Below, in pieces: positions 31,081 to 41,727 of a DNA stretch of 64,000 bases. The position numbers were made by a program, and so were the translations under genes. Numbering within the stretch: position 1 is the first letter of the stretch; each line of letters opens with the position of its first letter. The DNA is from Mercurialis annua (taxonomy: Eukaryota > Streptophyta > Magnoliopsida > Malpighiales > Euphorbiaceae), in assembly GCF_937616625.2 (NCBI RefSeq), contig NC_065570.1:3916001-3980000 (forward strand), read 5' to 3'. The notes beneath the pieces were generated by a model that saw nothing but the letters and a program-made list of their open reading frames with translations, did no database searches and was not told the origin of the DNA.

Positions 31081-31210
31081 TAGCTGGGCTACAATTTCAT
31101 GATGTCTATGCTTCAGTTTCCTGTTGTTGCAAATTGGTAGGATTGCACTCAATTAAAGTCTGAGGGTAAATAAATTCTTTGCATAAAAATTCTAAGGGTT
31201 TAACTATACT
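31081..31210. repeat. Short direct repeat flanking the nested cluster, right copy
   Basis: Counterpart of 28681-28820. The similarity is clear but diverged. Confidence 0.6.
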
Positions 31211-31750
31211 ATTTACCATTCCTTTTTAGTAAAGCCAATTGTGGATTATGAAGAAAAAAATGAAATTTAGACCCACAAAAAAGTCCAATATTTGCAAATG
31301 GCACCTAAACCTAATAATTTGATGGACTAAAGTTATAATAAGTACGGTAGCTTTTAAAATTGGACCACTAGTGTGGAATCTGAAATGATATTGATTAAGA
31401 ATGTGCTGGGTTTGGTCTTTGTTTAGTTGGATAATTAAGCAGTAGCTTTCTATATCTTTTCACTGGCATAAAAAAAGGATTATCAATCTCTTCAAATCAA
31501 AGACCCATTTGCCTTGTCCTTTTCGTTAATGAGTCATTTATAGGATTAATTAACTTATTAAATGACTAAACTAAAATAGATTAGTAAAAAACTACTTATT
31601 TGTTAGTTGTGCAATTTTGCTGATGCATTTTGGGCTATCAACTACCACCTAAAATTGCAGGATCCTACGATAATGTGTAATTTAAAATTGGCATATAACA
31701 CATATTTCATATTTGAGAGTCCTTGTAATTGTCAATATTTAGTTTTTATA
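31211..31750. other. Intergenic
   Basis: No gene or repeat stands out. Confidence 0.4.
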
Positions 31751-31759
31751 TTTTTAATT

Positions 31760-32143
31760 GGGATATTAAATTTTCTGGGTCACTGAGTTATTCCAATATT
31801 ACAAAAAGAATACTAAATTTCAAATCGTTTAAAATTAGTCACTAAGTTATCAAATTATTTCTCAAGGAAGTCACCGTCTTAAAAGAATGTCATTAAATTT
31901 ATCGCAAATTACAAAACGGGTACTGAATTATACCATTTTGTTAAAAAATGATACTAAATTATACATCTTTTTGTAATTGTGTCATGCCACGTAGGATAAA
32001 ACGCAAAAAGTTTGGTGTGTTTTGCCTCGAGTGATATCCCGTGAAATAATTTGATAATTTAGTGACCATTTTTTAACGATTTGAAACTTAGTACCCTTTC
32101 TGTAATATTGGAATAACTCAGTGACCTAGGGAGTTTAATATCC
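31760..32143. mobile_element. Mutator-like MITE with 9-bp target duplication
   Basis: Long inverted ends of about 75 bp (GGATATTAAATTTTCTGGGT against the reverse complement of the right end, with GTCACTGAGTTATTCCAATA shared exactly). The flanks are TTTTTAATT at 31751-31759 and 32144-32152, an exact 9-bp duplication as typical for Mutator-like elements. The body is 384 bp and non-coding. Confidence 0.9.
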
Positions 32144-32152
32144 TTTTTAATT

Positions 32153-33769
32153 GTGTAGACATTGTATCCCTAAGTCATAAAAATATGAATGGTGTCAATT
32201 TAATTAGTTCAATTTTAGTGACATCAATAAAACTAGAAGTGCGAGATTGAATTTTCATAAAATTAAGGTGTATAAAAATTATCACAGTCTCATTAACAGC
32301 GCGTAATGTACATACATTTTATTTTTGCGGTGGATGAACCCAATGTCTGTCTATAAAATTGAAAGTGTATGGACAATATTTAAAAGTAATAGTATAGAAA
32401 TTAAATAGGAAAAAGTGGATAAATTAATGCAAGGACCCAAATTATATATTTTTCATTAAAAATTGCATCTATTTTCATCTTCATTTGGGCAATTAATTTA
32501 TGCTTTTAGTTAATAAATAGCTAATGAGGTAGTAGCACTACTGCTTACCTTATTTCTAGTTTTTACCCAACAAAAAAGCACAAGAGAAAGATTTTGTTCT
32601 TGGCATTTTAGCTTTATAATAAGCCAAAGTCAAAACGGTTAAAAATAAATAAACCATGGGTCTCCATGTTGAATGTTCAATCTTTTAACTGTAAATAATT
32701 TTATCTATAGTACCATCTGCTTCAACCCTATACCAAACTGTATGTACTTATATATTACTTACCTACCCAAAATATTTCCATAAATATAGACCTGAATACT
32801 TACAATGCGGTTCGCCAGTTTGTATTTATCAAATATTATTAAAATATCATTGAAGTTTTCCATTGCTAATTGCACTTAGCGACAAATTTATGTGATTTAG
32901 CAACGGAATTTTCCAGGGCGAATCCGCAGTTTTTTTAATAGTATTCCATTTTCTAGTCCAGTTGCATCGTAGGTAGGCATCTAAGTCATCTTTTTGAAAC
33001 ATAGAAGCTGCAAAAACGACGATAATTTCCTTTGGCTATTACCGTTTAAAAGTGAAGGATTTTATGGTTATAAATTGAAATGAAAAGGATTTTAGTAGAA
33101 AAGGAGCAAATTCAAGGACCGTGTGTGAAAATTACCCAAGATTGAAGCATTTTGAGTTGTTTTTAATTTATTTATAAAATCTTTAACAAACAGAAATAAA
33201 GTTCATGAAGTGTTTGCATATATAGGATAGGATGGTGAATTATATGCAATCATTGCGAGAATAATAACAAAAATTGACATCCAACTACTTTTCTTTAGCC
33301 CTCCAAAGCTGAAATCAATAGCTTCATACATTTTCTTTTTCTGACACACTTGTATTTCTATGAAATTTTCATGAATCATAGCTTATATATTTATGATTTA
33401 CCCCTCTAATTAACTAATTAATCATAATTAGCATGCATTTTTCCTCTAGACCTAATCTAGCAAAAATATTTTTTTATTATATTTCAAAATTTAAAAATGA
33501 TCAATTTTATCTAAGTTTTCAGAATTATTCAAACAATCCTAAACAGCTACTCTTATTTATTTTCAGATTTATTTTTTTAAAATTGGATAATTTCTACTTA
33601 GAAAATATAAATATATTATTCATATTTGATCTATTATCTAAACAGATCATTAATAAAAAAATAAAAATTGAGATAAAATTGCTGATGTTTAATTTTTGAA
33701 TATAATCGATGAAAATTGAAAAAATGATGTAATTTTAGATGATTAAGCAAACCCTAGTACTAATATCAA
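32153..33769. other. Intergenic, AT-rich
   Basis: No gene is supported. An AT-rich open frame (33433-33699) is made of Phe/Asn/Lys/Leu codons and is probably chance. Confidence 0.4.
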
Positions 33770-33784
33770 GATTTGATTGATTTC

Positions 33785-34104
33785 AGTTAACATAACAGTA
33801 ATAAAAAGACTAAATTACTGAGGTCTTTCTCTCTCATCTCTCTAAACTCTCTCTTTCTTTTCAAAAACCCTAGCCGCAACAAGAGGAGGTGATTTTGGCC
33901 ATTGTTTGGTTCAAAATCACCTCCCTACCTTCTCGTTTTCTCTTTAAATCTCGTATTTAGTTTATTTTACGTCAATAATCACAGATCTGAGATCTGTTGG
34001 TTTTTTCTTTCTTCCTTTATGCATGTTTTGTCTTCTTTGGTGGAGTTCTGGCTCTTACCCTTTATGGGTTTTGCTATTTCCTTGATGGAATTATCTACGG
34101 AACG
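33785..34104 (+). mobile_element. Non-LTR retroelement split by copia 3, 5' part
   Basis: The element is bounded by a 15-bp direct repeat GATTTGATTGATTTC (33770-33784 and 39488-39502), and its other half (39187-39487) ends in a poly(A) run. This half begins pyrimidine-rich, has AAACCCTAGCCGC and the GAGGTG hairpin at 33885-33924, and ends in the GAACG duplicated by the copia insertion. The layout matches the minus-strand element at 28991-29723. No complete coding frame is visible. Confidence 0.8.
33885..33924. repeat. Imperfect hairpin, GAGGTG module copy 3
   Basis: The arms GGAGGTGATTTTG and CAAAATCACCTCC flank a short unpaired middle. Confidence 0.8.
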
Positions 34105-34363
34105 TCTTAGACTGTATGTGTTTCTGTACAACCATCTGCAGCTGATTCTCTCCTGCTGCTCTTCCAGGCTGTTGACAGTTAGATGACAGGCTGTTATTAG
34201 CTAGTTTCTTATAACTAACTCATGCTTTTTGCTCCTTCTTGTAAACCAGTAAGAGTGTGCCACTTGTCATAGGCAGTTACTTCTTTCTGGTATAAATATG
34301 AGCTGAACTCTTTCTTGTAAATTGCTTCTTGAGTTTAATGAGAAAAGAGTTTTATTTCTGATA
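34105..34363 (+). repeat. 5' LTR of copia element 3
   Basis: It starts TCTTAGAC and ends TTCTGATA. A TATAAATA box lies near 34292. Confidence 0.94.
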
Positions 34364-34375
34364 TGGTATCAGAGC
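34364..34375 (+). promoter_or_regulatory. Primer-binding site, copia element 3
   Basis: TGGTATCAGAGC directly after the LTR, complementary to initiator tRNA-Met. Confidence 0.93.
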
Positions 34376-34493
34376 TCTTTTTCACTCTTTTTCTCTTTCT
34401 TTCTTTGTGATTTTTCTCGGGAGCCAAACAGCCTTTTCTCTTCGTTTTTCTCTCTATTTTTTGCTGTAATCTTCTTGTTTTCTCTCTGAAACA

Positions 34494-37400
34494 ATGGCGA
34501 TGAACACTGATGAATCAATTTCCAGTCCTTACTATTTGCATCCTAGTGAAAACCCTTCAACAATGCTTGTTACAATGCAGTTAAACTCTAATAACTATCA
34601 TACCTGGAGCAGAGCCATGCGTATGGCTTTATTATCAAAGAATAAATTGAAGTTTGTTGATGGATCAATTCCTATACCTAACAGATATGACAGGAACTAT
34701 GAAATGTGGGAAAGGTGTAACAATATGGTGATTTCTTGGCTTTATCGAGCTTTGATTCCTTCAATAGCTCAAAGTGTAAGTTTTCTCAATTTTGCTTTAG
34801 ATATTTGGGAAAATCTTAAGGAGAGATTCTCTCAGGGAGATGCTGATAGGATTTCAGATTTGCAAACTGAAATATGTTTCTTGAAGCAAAATGATATGTC
34901 TGTTTCTGAGTACTATACTGATTTGAAGATATTATGGGATGAATTCACAAATTTCAGACCTATACCTAGTTGTTCATGTATTCCTAAGTGCACTTGTGGT
35001 GGATATGATGTGATTAAAAAGTATCAGGATAATGACTATGTGATTCGTTTCATTAAGGGATTGAATGAACATTTTGAGACTGTTAGATCTCATATATTAC
35101 TTCTTGAACCATTACCTCCAATAAACAAGGCTTTTTCAATGGCTTTGAGGCATGAAAGACAGATTGGATTGTCAAAGGCTGTTGTTATAGATAATGCAGA
35201 AACTAATGTGTTTGCTGCTCAAAGTTCTAATTCAGATCATACTGCTTGTTATAGAAAAATGAATTCTGGATTTCAGAAGAGATACTTTAATCCACAGAGT
35301 AAAAAGATGATGCTTTGTTCCCATTGTGGTCTCACTAACCACACAGTTGATAGATGTTATAGGAAACATGGATTTCCTCCTGGATTTCTTTCAAAATTCA
35401 GATCTAATGCTCCTGGTTATGCAAATCAAGTTGATTCTAGTTCTGGTTCACATAATGAGTTTAAAGATGAATATGAACAGTACAATAGTCAAACTGCTGC
35501 TGATTCTGAAAAATGGAATTCCAACAATATTGTTGCTCCTGCTGCTCCTCAATCCATTGTTCCATTTACTCCAGAACAATGTTCACAACTTATAGCCATG
35601 TTACATCAGAAGAATGACATGCCTTCCACTTCTCAAGTTCATAATGTTCATCACAATGTTCATGCCAACACTGCTTCTGCTGATTTTTCATCTCAACCCA
35701 GTTACTCAGGTATGACACATTCTTGTCTCTTATCTGCAAAATTTACTCAAAATGACTGGTTAGTAGACACTGGAGCTACTGATCATATCGTTTGTTCCAT
35801 GGATTACTTTACTGATTCAAGACCTATCAATGGTGTTTTTATCAATCTACCAAACAATAATCATGTTCCTGTCACCCATATTGGCACAGTTACTGTTTTT
35901 TCCACTCTAATACTCAAAAATGCCCTCTTTGTTCCTCACTTTAAATTCAACCTTATTTCAGCAAGTAAAATTACAGATGATCCCAATTATTGTATATTTC
36001 TTCATACTGACAATTGCCTCATTCAGGAACTCCATACCTGGAAGAGGATTGGCTTAGCTAAGAAACAGAATGGTCTTTACCACTTAACTCCTGTGATTGA
36101 GAGTGTAGTTGATTCTTTACCTGTCAAAAGTTGTTTTTCAGCTTCTATGTCTAGTATAGATCTTAGCACTATATGGCATTATAGACTTGGTCACTTGTCT
36201 AACTCAAGACTCAAACTCTTGCAGTCTGTATGTCCTTCCATTCAGTGCACAATGAATAAAAGTTGTGACATTTGTCATTTTTCAAAGCAAAAGAAGTTGT
36301 CTTTTCCTTTAAGTATTTCCACTACTAAAAATTGCTTTGACTTGGTTCATATGGACATCTGGGGTCCTAATGCTCAATCATCATTATATGGACACAAGTA
36401 TTTCCTCACTGTTGTTGATGACCACAGTAGGTACACATGGGTTTTTCTTATGAAATCCAAGGCAGAAACCAGAAATATTGTGGAAAATTTCTTTCAATAT
36501 GCTGAAACACAATTCTCAACAAAAATAAAGACCATTCGTACAGATAATGGAGCAGAGTTTGCTATGACTTCTTTCTTTCATTCCAAAGGAGTGATCCATC
36601 AGACTTCATGTGTCTACACTCCTCAGCAAAATGGTTTAGTTGAGAGGAAGCATCAGCACATTTTGAATGTTGCTAGAGCTTTGAAGTTCCAGGCTTCACT
36701 CACCACAGTTTTTTGGGCAGATTGCATACATCATGCTACTTACCTTATAAACAGAGTTCCATCTCCTGTTTTGCAGCAAAAGACACCTTTTGAGATGCTA
36801 TATCATAAGGTACCTGACTATGCTATGATCAAAGTTTTTGGTTGTCTTTCTTATGCCTGTACTACAGAAATCCAAAGACAATCAAAATTTCATCCAAGAG
36901 CTCTAAAGTCTGTGTTTCTGGGTTATCCTTCATCCACAAAAGGATACAGATTATACAATTTACAAACAAGGCAAGTGTTTGTTTCAAGAAATGTTACTTT
37001 CTATGAAACTGAATTTCCATTCTCTCAAACTTCCATAAACTCAGCCCCTTCAACCCCTTCCACACCTTTCATTTCTCCCATCTTACCAACCTTAGATCCA
37101 ACTTCTGTAACACAAAATTCACAACCCAATCCAGCTTCTCCTCTCTCTCCTTCTTTCACATCCCCAGACAATATCTTTCAAGAATCAGATTTTCCTGTTC
37201 TTAGAAAGTCAACCAGAACTAAAAATCCTCCTCAATACTTGAAAGATTATCATTGTCCTCCACAAACCTCATCTTCTGTTACTACCACATCTCCACACTG
37301 CCTTGCCAATGTTATATCATATCACAGACTCACTCCTCAACATAGAGCCTTTGCAGTTAACATTTCTGCTCCTACTGAGCCTTCTACATATACAGAAGCA

Positions 37401-38915
37401 ATAAAACATCAATGTTGGATTGATGCTATTCAGTCTGAATTACAAGCTCTTGCCACTAACAATACTTGGTCAGTAGTTGATCTACCAAGTCATAAACAAC
37501 CTATAGGTTGCAAGTGGGTATTCAAAGTTAAATACAAGGCTGATGGTAGTCTTGAGAGATGCAAAGCTCGTTTGGTTGCCAAGGGCTTCACTCAACAAGA
37601 AGGCTTAGATTTTCTGGATACATTCTCTCCAGTGGCTAAAATGACAACAGTAAGGACTCTTTTGGCAGTAGCAGCAGTTCAAAAATGGCATTTGCATCAA
37701 TTGGATATCAACAATGCTTTTTTGCATGGTGATTTGATGGAAGAAGTATATATGAATATCCCTCCTGGACTTGCTGTTTCTTCACCAAAATCCAAAGCTT
37801 GCAGACTACACAAGTCTTTGTATGGTTTAAAACAGGCTAGTAGGCAGTGGCATGCCAAACTGACAGAAGCTTTATTGTCTCATGGTTTTTCAGTTTCTGC
37901 AGCTGATCCATCTTTTTATATTAAAAGGTCTTCTCAAACCTACATTGCTCTTCTGATTTATGTAGATGATGTCATCCTAGCAAGTGATTCAATGGATGAA
38001 ATAAACTCAGTCAAACAGTTCCTTCATGCTAAGTTCTGCATTAAAGATTTGGGCCAGTTAAAATTTTTCCTTGGTTTGGAAGTTGCTAGGTCTTCACAAG
38101 GAATCAACTTATGTCAGAGGAAGTATATTCTAGACCTCCTTACAGATACTGGTTTTATTGATTCAAAACCAGTATGCACTCCCATGGTCAATTCTTCAAA
38201 GCTTTCATCTACTGACAGTGCTTTACTTCCAGATTGCACTACTTACAGACAACTAGTTGGAAAGTTGGTCTACTTGTGCAATACTAGGCCTGATTTATCA
38301 TTTGCCATTCAACAATTATCTCAGTACCTTGATAAGCCAACTGAGAAACACATGGCTGCAGCTCATAGAGTACTAAGGTACTTAAAAGGATCACCTGGAA
38401 CTGGATTATTATTTCCTGCTGCTGGACCTCTGCACTTAAAGAGTTTCTCAGACAGTGATTGGGCATCTTGTGTTGATAGCAGAAAGTCAATATCAGGATT
38501 CTGCATTTTCTTTGGTTCTTCCCTTATCTCTTGGAAATCAAAAAAGCAATCCACTGTGTCTAAGAGTTCCTCAGAAGCAGAGTATCGTGCCTTAGCATCT
38601 CTTACTTGTGAGATTCAGTGGCTGCATTATCTTTTTGCAGACCTCCAAGTTAAACCTGAGAAACCTGCTGTGATTTTTTGTGACAATCAATCAGCAGTGC
38701 AACTGGCTCATAATCCTGTATATCATGAGCGCACAAAGCATATAGAGATTGACTGCCACATAATCAGAGAGAAAATTCAACAAGGTTTGGTCACTCTTTT
38801 GCCTGTGACAACTACAAACCAATTAGCTGACTGCTTCACAAAGGCTCTCCCTCCTGCTGTTTTTACTTCTGCTACTGTCAAACTGGGCTTACAAAATTTG
38901 TATGCGCCAGTTTGA
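34494..38915 (+). CDS. Copia gag-pol polyprotein, element 3
   Basis: 1,473 residues without interruption, from the ATG at 34494 (ACAATGGCG) to a TGA in the polypurine tract (last residues LYAPV). Gag begins with HPSENPS. The CCHC knuckle starts at C275, protease DTGA at D425, then the integrase finger (IWHYRLGHLS) and catalytic core (MDIWGP, RTDNGAEF, VERKHQ), reverse transcriptase YVDD at Y1156, and RNase H with DSDW and SSSEAEYRALA. The protein is clearly a sister of the polyproteins of elements 1 and 2. All catalytic residues are kept, so it may still be able to move despite its slightly diverged LTRs. Confidence 0.96.
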   Translation: MAMNTDESISSPYYLHPSENPSTMLVTMQLNSNNYHTWSRAMRMALLSKNKLKFVDGSIPIPNRYDRNYEMWERCNNMVISWLYRALIPSIAQSVSFLNFALDIWENLKERFSQGDADRISDLQTEICFLKQNDMSVSEYYTDLKILWDEFTNFRPIPSCSCIPKCTCGGYDVIKKYQDNDYVIRFIKGLNEHFETVRSHILLLEPLPPINKAFSMALRHERQIGLSKAVVIDNAETNVFAAQSSNSDHTACYRKMNSGFQKRYFNPQSKKMMLCSHCGLTNHTVDRCYRKHGFPPGFLSKFRSNAPGYANQVDSSSGSHNEFKDEYEQYNSQTAADSEKWNSNNIVAPAAPQSIVPFTPEQCSQLIAMLHQKNDMPSTSQVHNVHHNVHANTASADFSSQPSYSGMTHSCLLSAKFTQNDWLVDTGATDHIVCSMDYFTDSRPINGVFINLPNNNHVPVTHIGTVTVFSTLILKNALFVPHFKFNLISASKITDDPNYCIFLHTDNCLIQELHTWKRIGLAKKQNGLYHLTPVIESVVDSLPVKSCFSASMSSIDLSTIWHYRLGHLSNSRLKLLQSVCPSIQCTMNKSCDICHFSKQKKLSFPLSISTTKNCFDLVHMDIWGPNAQSSLYGHKYFLTVVDDHSRYTWVFLMKSKAETRNIVENFFQYAETQFSTKIKTIRTDNGAEFAMTSFFHSKGVIHQTSCVYTPQQNGLVERKHQHILNVARALKFQASLTTVFWADCIHHATYLINRVPSPVLQQKTPFEMLYHKVPDYAMIKVFGCLSYACTTEIQRQSKFHPRALKSVFLGYPSSTKGYRLYNLQTRQVFVSRNVTFYETEFPFSQTSINSAPSTPSTPFISPILPTLDPTSVTQNSQPNPASPLSPSFTSPDNIFQESDFPVLRKSTRTKNPPQYLKDYHCPPQTSSSVTTTSPHCLANVISYHRLTPQHRAFAVNISAPTEPSTYTEAIKHQCWIDAIQSELQALATNNTWSVVDLPSHKQPIGCKWVFKVKYKADGSLERCKARLVAKGFTQQEGLDFLDTFSPVAKMTTVRTLLAVAAVQKWHLHQLDINNAFLHGDLMEEVYMNIPPGLAVSSPKSKACRLHKSLYGLKQASRQWHAKLTEALLSHGFSVSAADPSFYIKRSSQTYIALLIYVDDVILASDSMDEINSVKQFLHAKFCIKDLGQLKFFLGLEVARSSQGINLCQRKYILDLLTDTGFIDSKPVCTPMVNSSKLSSTDSALLPDCTTYRQLVGKLVYLCNTRPDLSFAIQQLSQYLDKPTEKHMAAAHRVLRYLKGSPGTGLLFPAAGPLHLKSFSDSDWASCVDSRKSISGFCIFFGSSLISWKSKKQSTVSKSSSEAEYRALASLTCEIQWLHYLFADLQVKPEKPAVIFCDNQSAVQLAHNPVYHERTKHIEIDCHIIREKIQQGLVTLLPVTTTNQLADCFTKALPPAVFTSATVKLGLQNLYAPV

Positions 38916-38922
38916 GGGGGGA

Positions 38923-39181
38923 TCTTAGACTGTATGTGTTTCTGTACAACCATCTGCAGCTGATTCTCTCCTGCTGCTCTTCCAGGCTGTTGACAGTTAG
39001 ATGACAGGCTGTTATTAGTTAGTTTCTTATAACTAACTCATGCTTTTTGCTCCTTCTTGTAAACCCGTAAGAGTGTGCCACTTGTCATAGGCAGTTACTT
39101 CTTTCTGGTATAAATATGAGCTGAACTCTTTCTTGTAAATTGCTTCCTGAGTTTAATGAGAAAAGAGTTTTATTTCTGATA
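38923..39181 (+). repeat. 3' LTR of copia element 3
   Basis: 259 bp. It differs from the 5' LTR at three positions I could find (near 39019, 39067 and 39147). Confidence 0.94.
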
Positions 39182-39186
39182 GAACG

Positions 39187-39487
39187 TAGATCTGAAGTGC
39201 TATCAGTAGAAATCTTATTTCTAATATTCTCTCAATCGGACTCATTCAAAGACCAAAGAGTCGATTTGTGGTTTAAAATAACTTTCGAGTGGAGCGGATG
39301 GATCGCCGAGTTGCACATTCAAAGAGCTCCGTCAATGCGATTGAAGAAATTAGATATGATTTTTTGTTATTTTACTGATGTTCTATTATTGTACCTCTTG
39401 AATGTATTGATATATTCAATATTTGATCAAGTTGTATTTTTATTTCTCTATTAATGAAATTTTCATTATTCTCAAAAAAAAAAAAAA
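39187..39487 (+). mobile_element. Non-LTR retroelement split by copia 3, 3' part with poly(A)
   Basis: It continues the element interrupted at GAACG and ends in a run of about 15 A (39474-39487) immediately before the 15-bp target duplication. With the left part the uninterrupted element would be about 620 bp, too short for an autonomous LINE. Confidence 0.8.
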
Positions 39488-39502
39488 GATTTGATTGATT
39501 TC

Positions 39503-40195
39503 CATGTAATTATTAGTAGTTTGGTAAGGTGAAAAAAGATTAAATCATTACAAGAACACTATAATTCGCAATGAAATTAATTAACTTTTTTAAAATTTTG
39601 GTTGTTTTTGTTTGCATACTCTCATCTCATCATTCCCATGCTATAACGTTGTCAGCGAGAAGGTATAGTTTCCTATTTTCACGCGGGTGACATGCCCATC
39701 AATACTACCCTGTACCCGCACCTAAATTCTACTGTTCACCATCTTATTCTCAATAAATAAATATTATTAACCTATCAAATTTATTTAAAATTAATTATTT
39801 GCTATCCCTTATATCACAAACAAAAATAAATGGAAGGTTGTGGCAGTGAATATTTCAAAATATTCTTCAATGAATTTCTTTATTTTTGGGTATTTTGATA
39901 GTGATAAATGTTTCTTTAATTTATTCATTGCAATCCATACAAAAAAGGTGATTACTAGTTTATATTCTCATAAAAATTTCTTTTGACTAATTTAGATATG
40001 CATTTTATCCATTTTGATATTTTTTCATTCCCAAAGCGCATGTGAGTTGATAAGGTATTTTTTAAAATTTAAATAAGCCACATATTCAAATCGTACTCAT
40101 GTATATATACAAACATTTAAAATTTTGAATTAGAGTTTTACTTCACGCAACCTACTTGATTTGAGTGTATATTATTCTGCATGTAGAAAATTTAA
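39503..40195. other. Intergenic
   Basis: No gene or repeat stands out; AT-rich. Confidence 0.4.
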
Positions 40196-40473
40196 GGCCA
40201 AATGTCGTAAAAAGGCCAAACCTTTCACAAAAGTTCTGACCATTTAATTTTGTCGATTTTGGCCAAAAATGGATTATTTGGTTCACAAAAATCCTGAACT
40301 TTCAATATATGTGCATACCACGTAGGCGCCACATAGCCAAAATTGAGATCAAATTGATAGTTGGCCACAATTGAAACCAAATAATCTGTTTTTGGCCAAA
40401 ATCAACAAAATTGAAAGATCATGACTTTTGTGAAAATTTTATAAAAGGTTTGACCTTTTTACGATATTTGACC
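40196..40473. mobile_element. MITE with GGCCAAAT ends
   Basis: The left end GGCCAAATGTCGTAAAAAGG and the reverse complement of the right end (GGTCAAATATCGTAAAAAGG) form long inverted repeats of about 40 bp. There is no coding frame in the 278-bp body. Both flanks contain TTTAA, but no clean 9- or 10-bp duplication is visible; Mutator-like is likely from the end structure. Confidence 0.78.
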
Positions 40474-41445
40474 ATGTTTAATCATTAAATAATGATAATT
40501 TTTTATAAAAAATTTCTAACAATTTGAAACAAAATGAGTAAATATACATACATTAATTATTACGAATGTGGTAAGATTTATGTTGAGTAGGTTAGAAGTT
40601 TTAATAAGTGAATTATATATTGTTGGATTTAGTAATTTTGGTTGACAATTGAACAGAATGATGAAGGATTATTGTTGAGAAATTACTATTTCCAGGGACC
40701 CATTGGGGGGTCAACAGGTGAAGATTTGATTGCTGTTAATTGAATTTTTGCATGCAATACCACCAACACCATTTAATTGAATTCCTTATTTACCAAATTG
40801 ATGACTACTCTATTCAAGATATATATATCTTAAATTCATACTAACATCTACTATTAATTATATATGTACAATTTTTTTTTTCTGTATTTGGTCCGGTCAT
40901 ATACAAATAATTATAGAGAAATACTCCAGCAGCAATGCGCTTGTATATTTTCTATGCGAATACTCCCTAAATGGAGTATTATACAATCTGAATTAGTATT
41001 AGTAATTGTTTATAGGAAAGTATTTATATATACTTGGTATTTTAAAAAAAAAATTGAAAAAGGGGAGCGCTTGTGTAAGGAACTGAACTCACGACCTAGC
41101 AGTTTACTGCCTGCCGTTTATATCATTTGAGTTATAACTAGTTGGTCGGTATTTCAATTTTAAACAAAATTGTTTATTACCGAGAAGAGAAGGAGGGCAA
41201 TAATTTTTAATTGAAGTATGTTTTTTGAAATAATTTTATTTATATAGATGATATTATTTTAAATAAATGTGTGACACAGATTTAAATGTTTAAAAAGTTG
41301 AAAGATGCATTTTTTTACGGCTTAAAAAAATATATGTTTCAGTTATAGAAAAATGTAGGTCCTTTTTTTAACTTTTATATTACTATTAGGTTTGGTAGGT
41401 TGGAAAATAGAGGTATCCAAATCCAATATTTTTCCTCAATAAAGG
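40474..41445. other. Intergenic
   Basis: No gene is supported. The 88-codon frame at 40864-41130 is AT-rich with no domain. Confidence 0.4.
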
Positions 41446-41727
41446 TTATTTTATCCCTTCAATTTAAAATAGAAGGTTATATAGGATTAAATTCGTGATT
41501 TTTAACAAAAAAACACCTTTAAAATAGGCGTTTTATATTGTCTTACCTCTTCAATTCCAAAAGGTCAAATAGTTTGTTGGCACCTCAGCTCCAATTGCTT
41601 TTATTATTTTTTCCATTTCATTTAAAGGGGTAAAAAAGGCTAAATTAACCAACATGTGTGTATTTTTGTCCTAAACCATGAATTTGTTCTTAATTGATAT
41701 TTTGTGTCAAATTGAAGGGGCAAAATG
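41446..41727. mobile_element. MITE-like element with CCCTTCAATT ends, copy A
   Basis: The ends TTATCCCTTCAATTTAAA and CAAATTGAAGGGGCAAAA are inverted. A relative is at 54834-55116. No target duplication was identified. Confidence 0.6.

Larger units (their letters stand above)
28853..31083. mobile_element. Possible old hAT-like element hosting nested insertions
   Basis: The left end TAGGGGTGTAAATGAG and the right end GGCTTATACCCTA are approximate inverted repeats, of the TAGGGGTGTAAAT type frequent in plant hAT MITEs. Between them sit a minus-strand non-LTR element and a minus-strand LTR element. The remaining host sequence contains paired ACTCGTTTACTAAACGAGCT-like words. I could not find an 8-bp target duplication, so this is tentative. 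Confidence 0.35.
34105..39181 (+). mobile_element. Complete Ty1/copia retrotransposon 3
   Basis: The element is 5,077 bp long, with 259-bp LTRs (34105-34363 and 38923-39181) and a perfect 5-bp duplication GAACG (34100-34104 and 39182-39186). I count three LTR differences (C/T, A/C and T/C), so it is somewhat older than elements 1 and 2. The termini TC...TA are non-canonical. It has a primer-binding site, an uninterrupted gag-pol and a polypurine tract TTTGAGGGGGG. It is inserted in a non-LTR element. Confidence 0.97.

Noticed and set aside
33433..33699. 88-codon frame
   Set aside because: Composition (Phe, Asn, Lys, Ile) is that of random AT-rich DNA.
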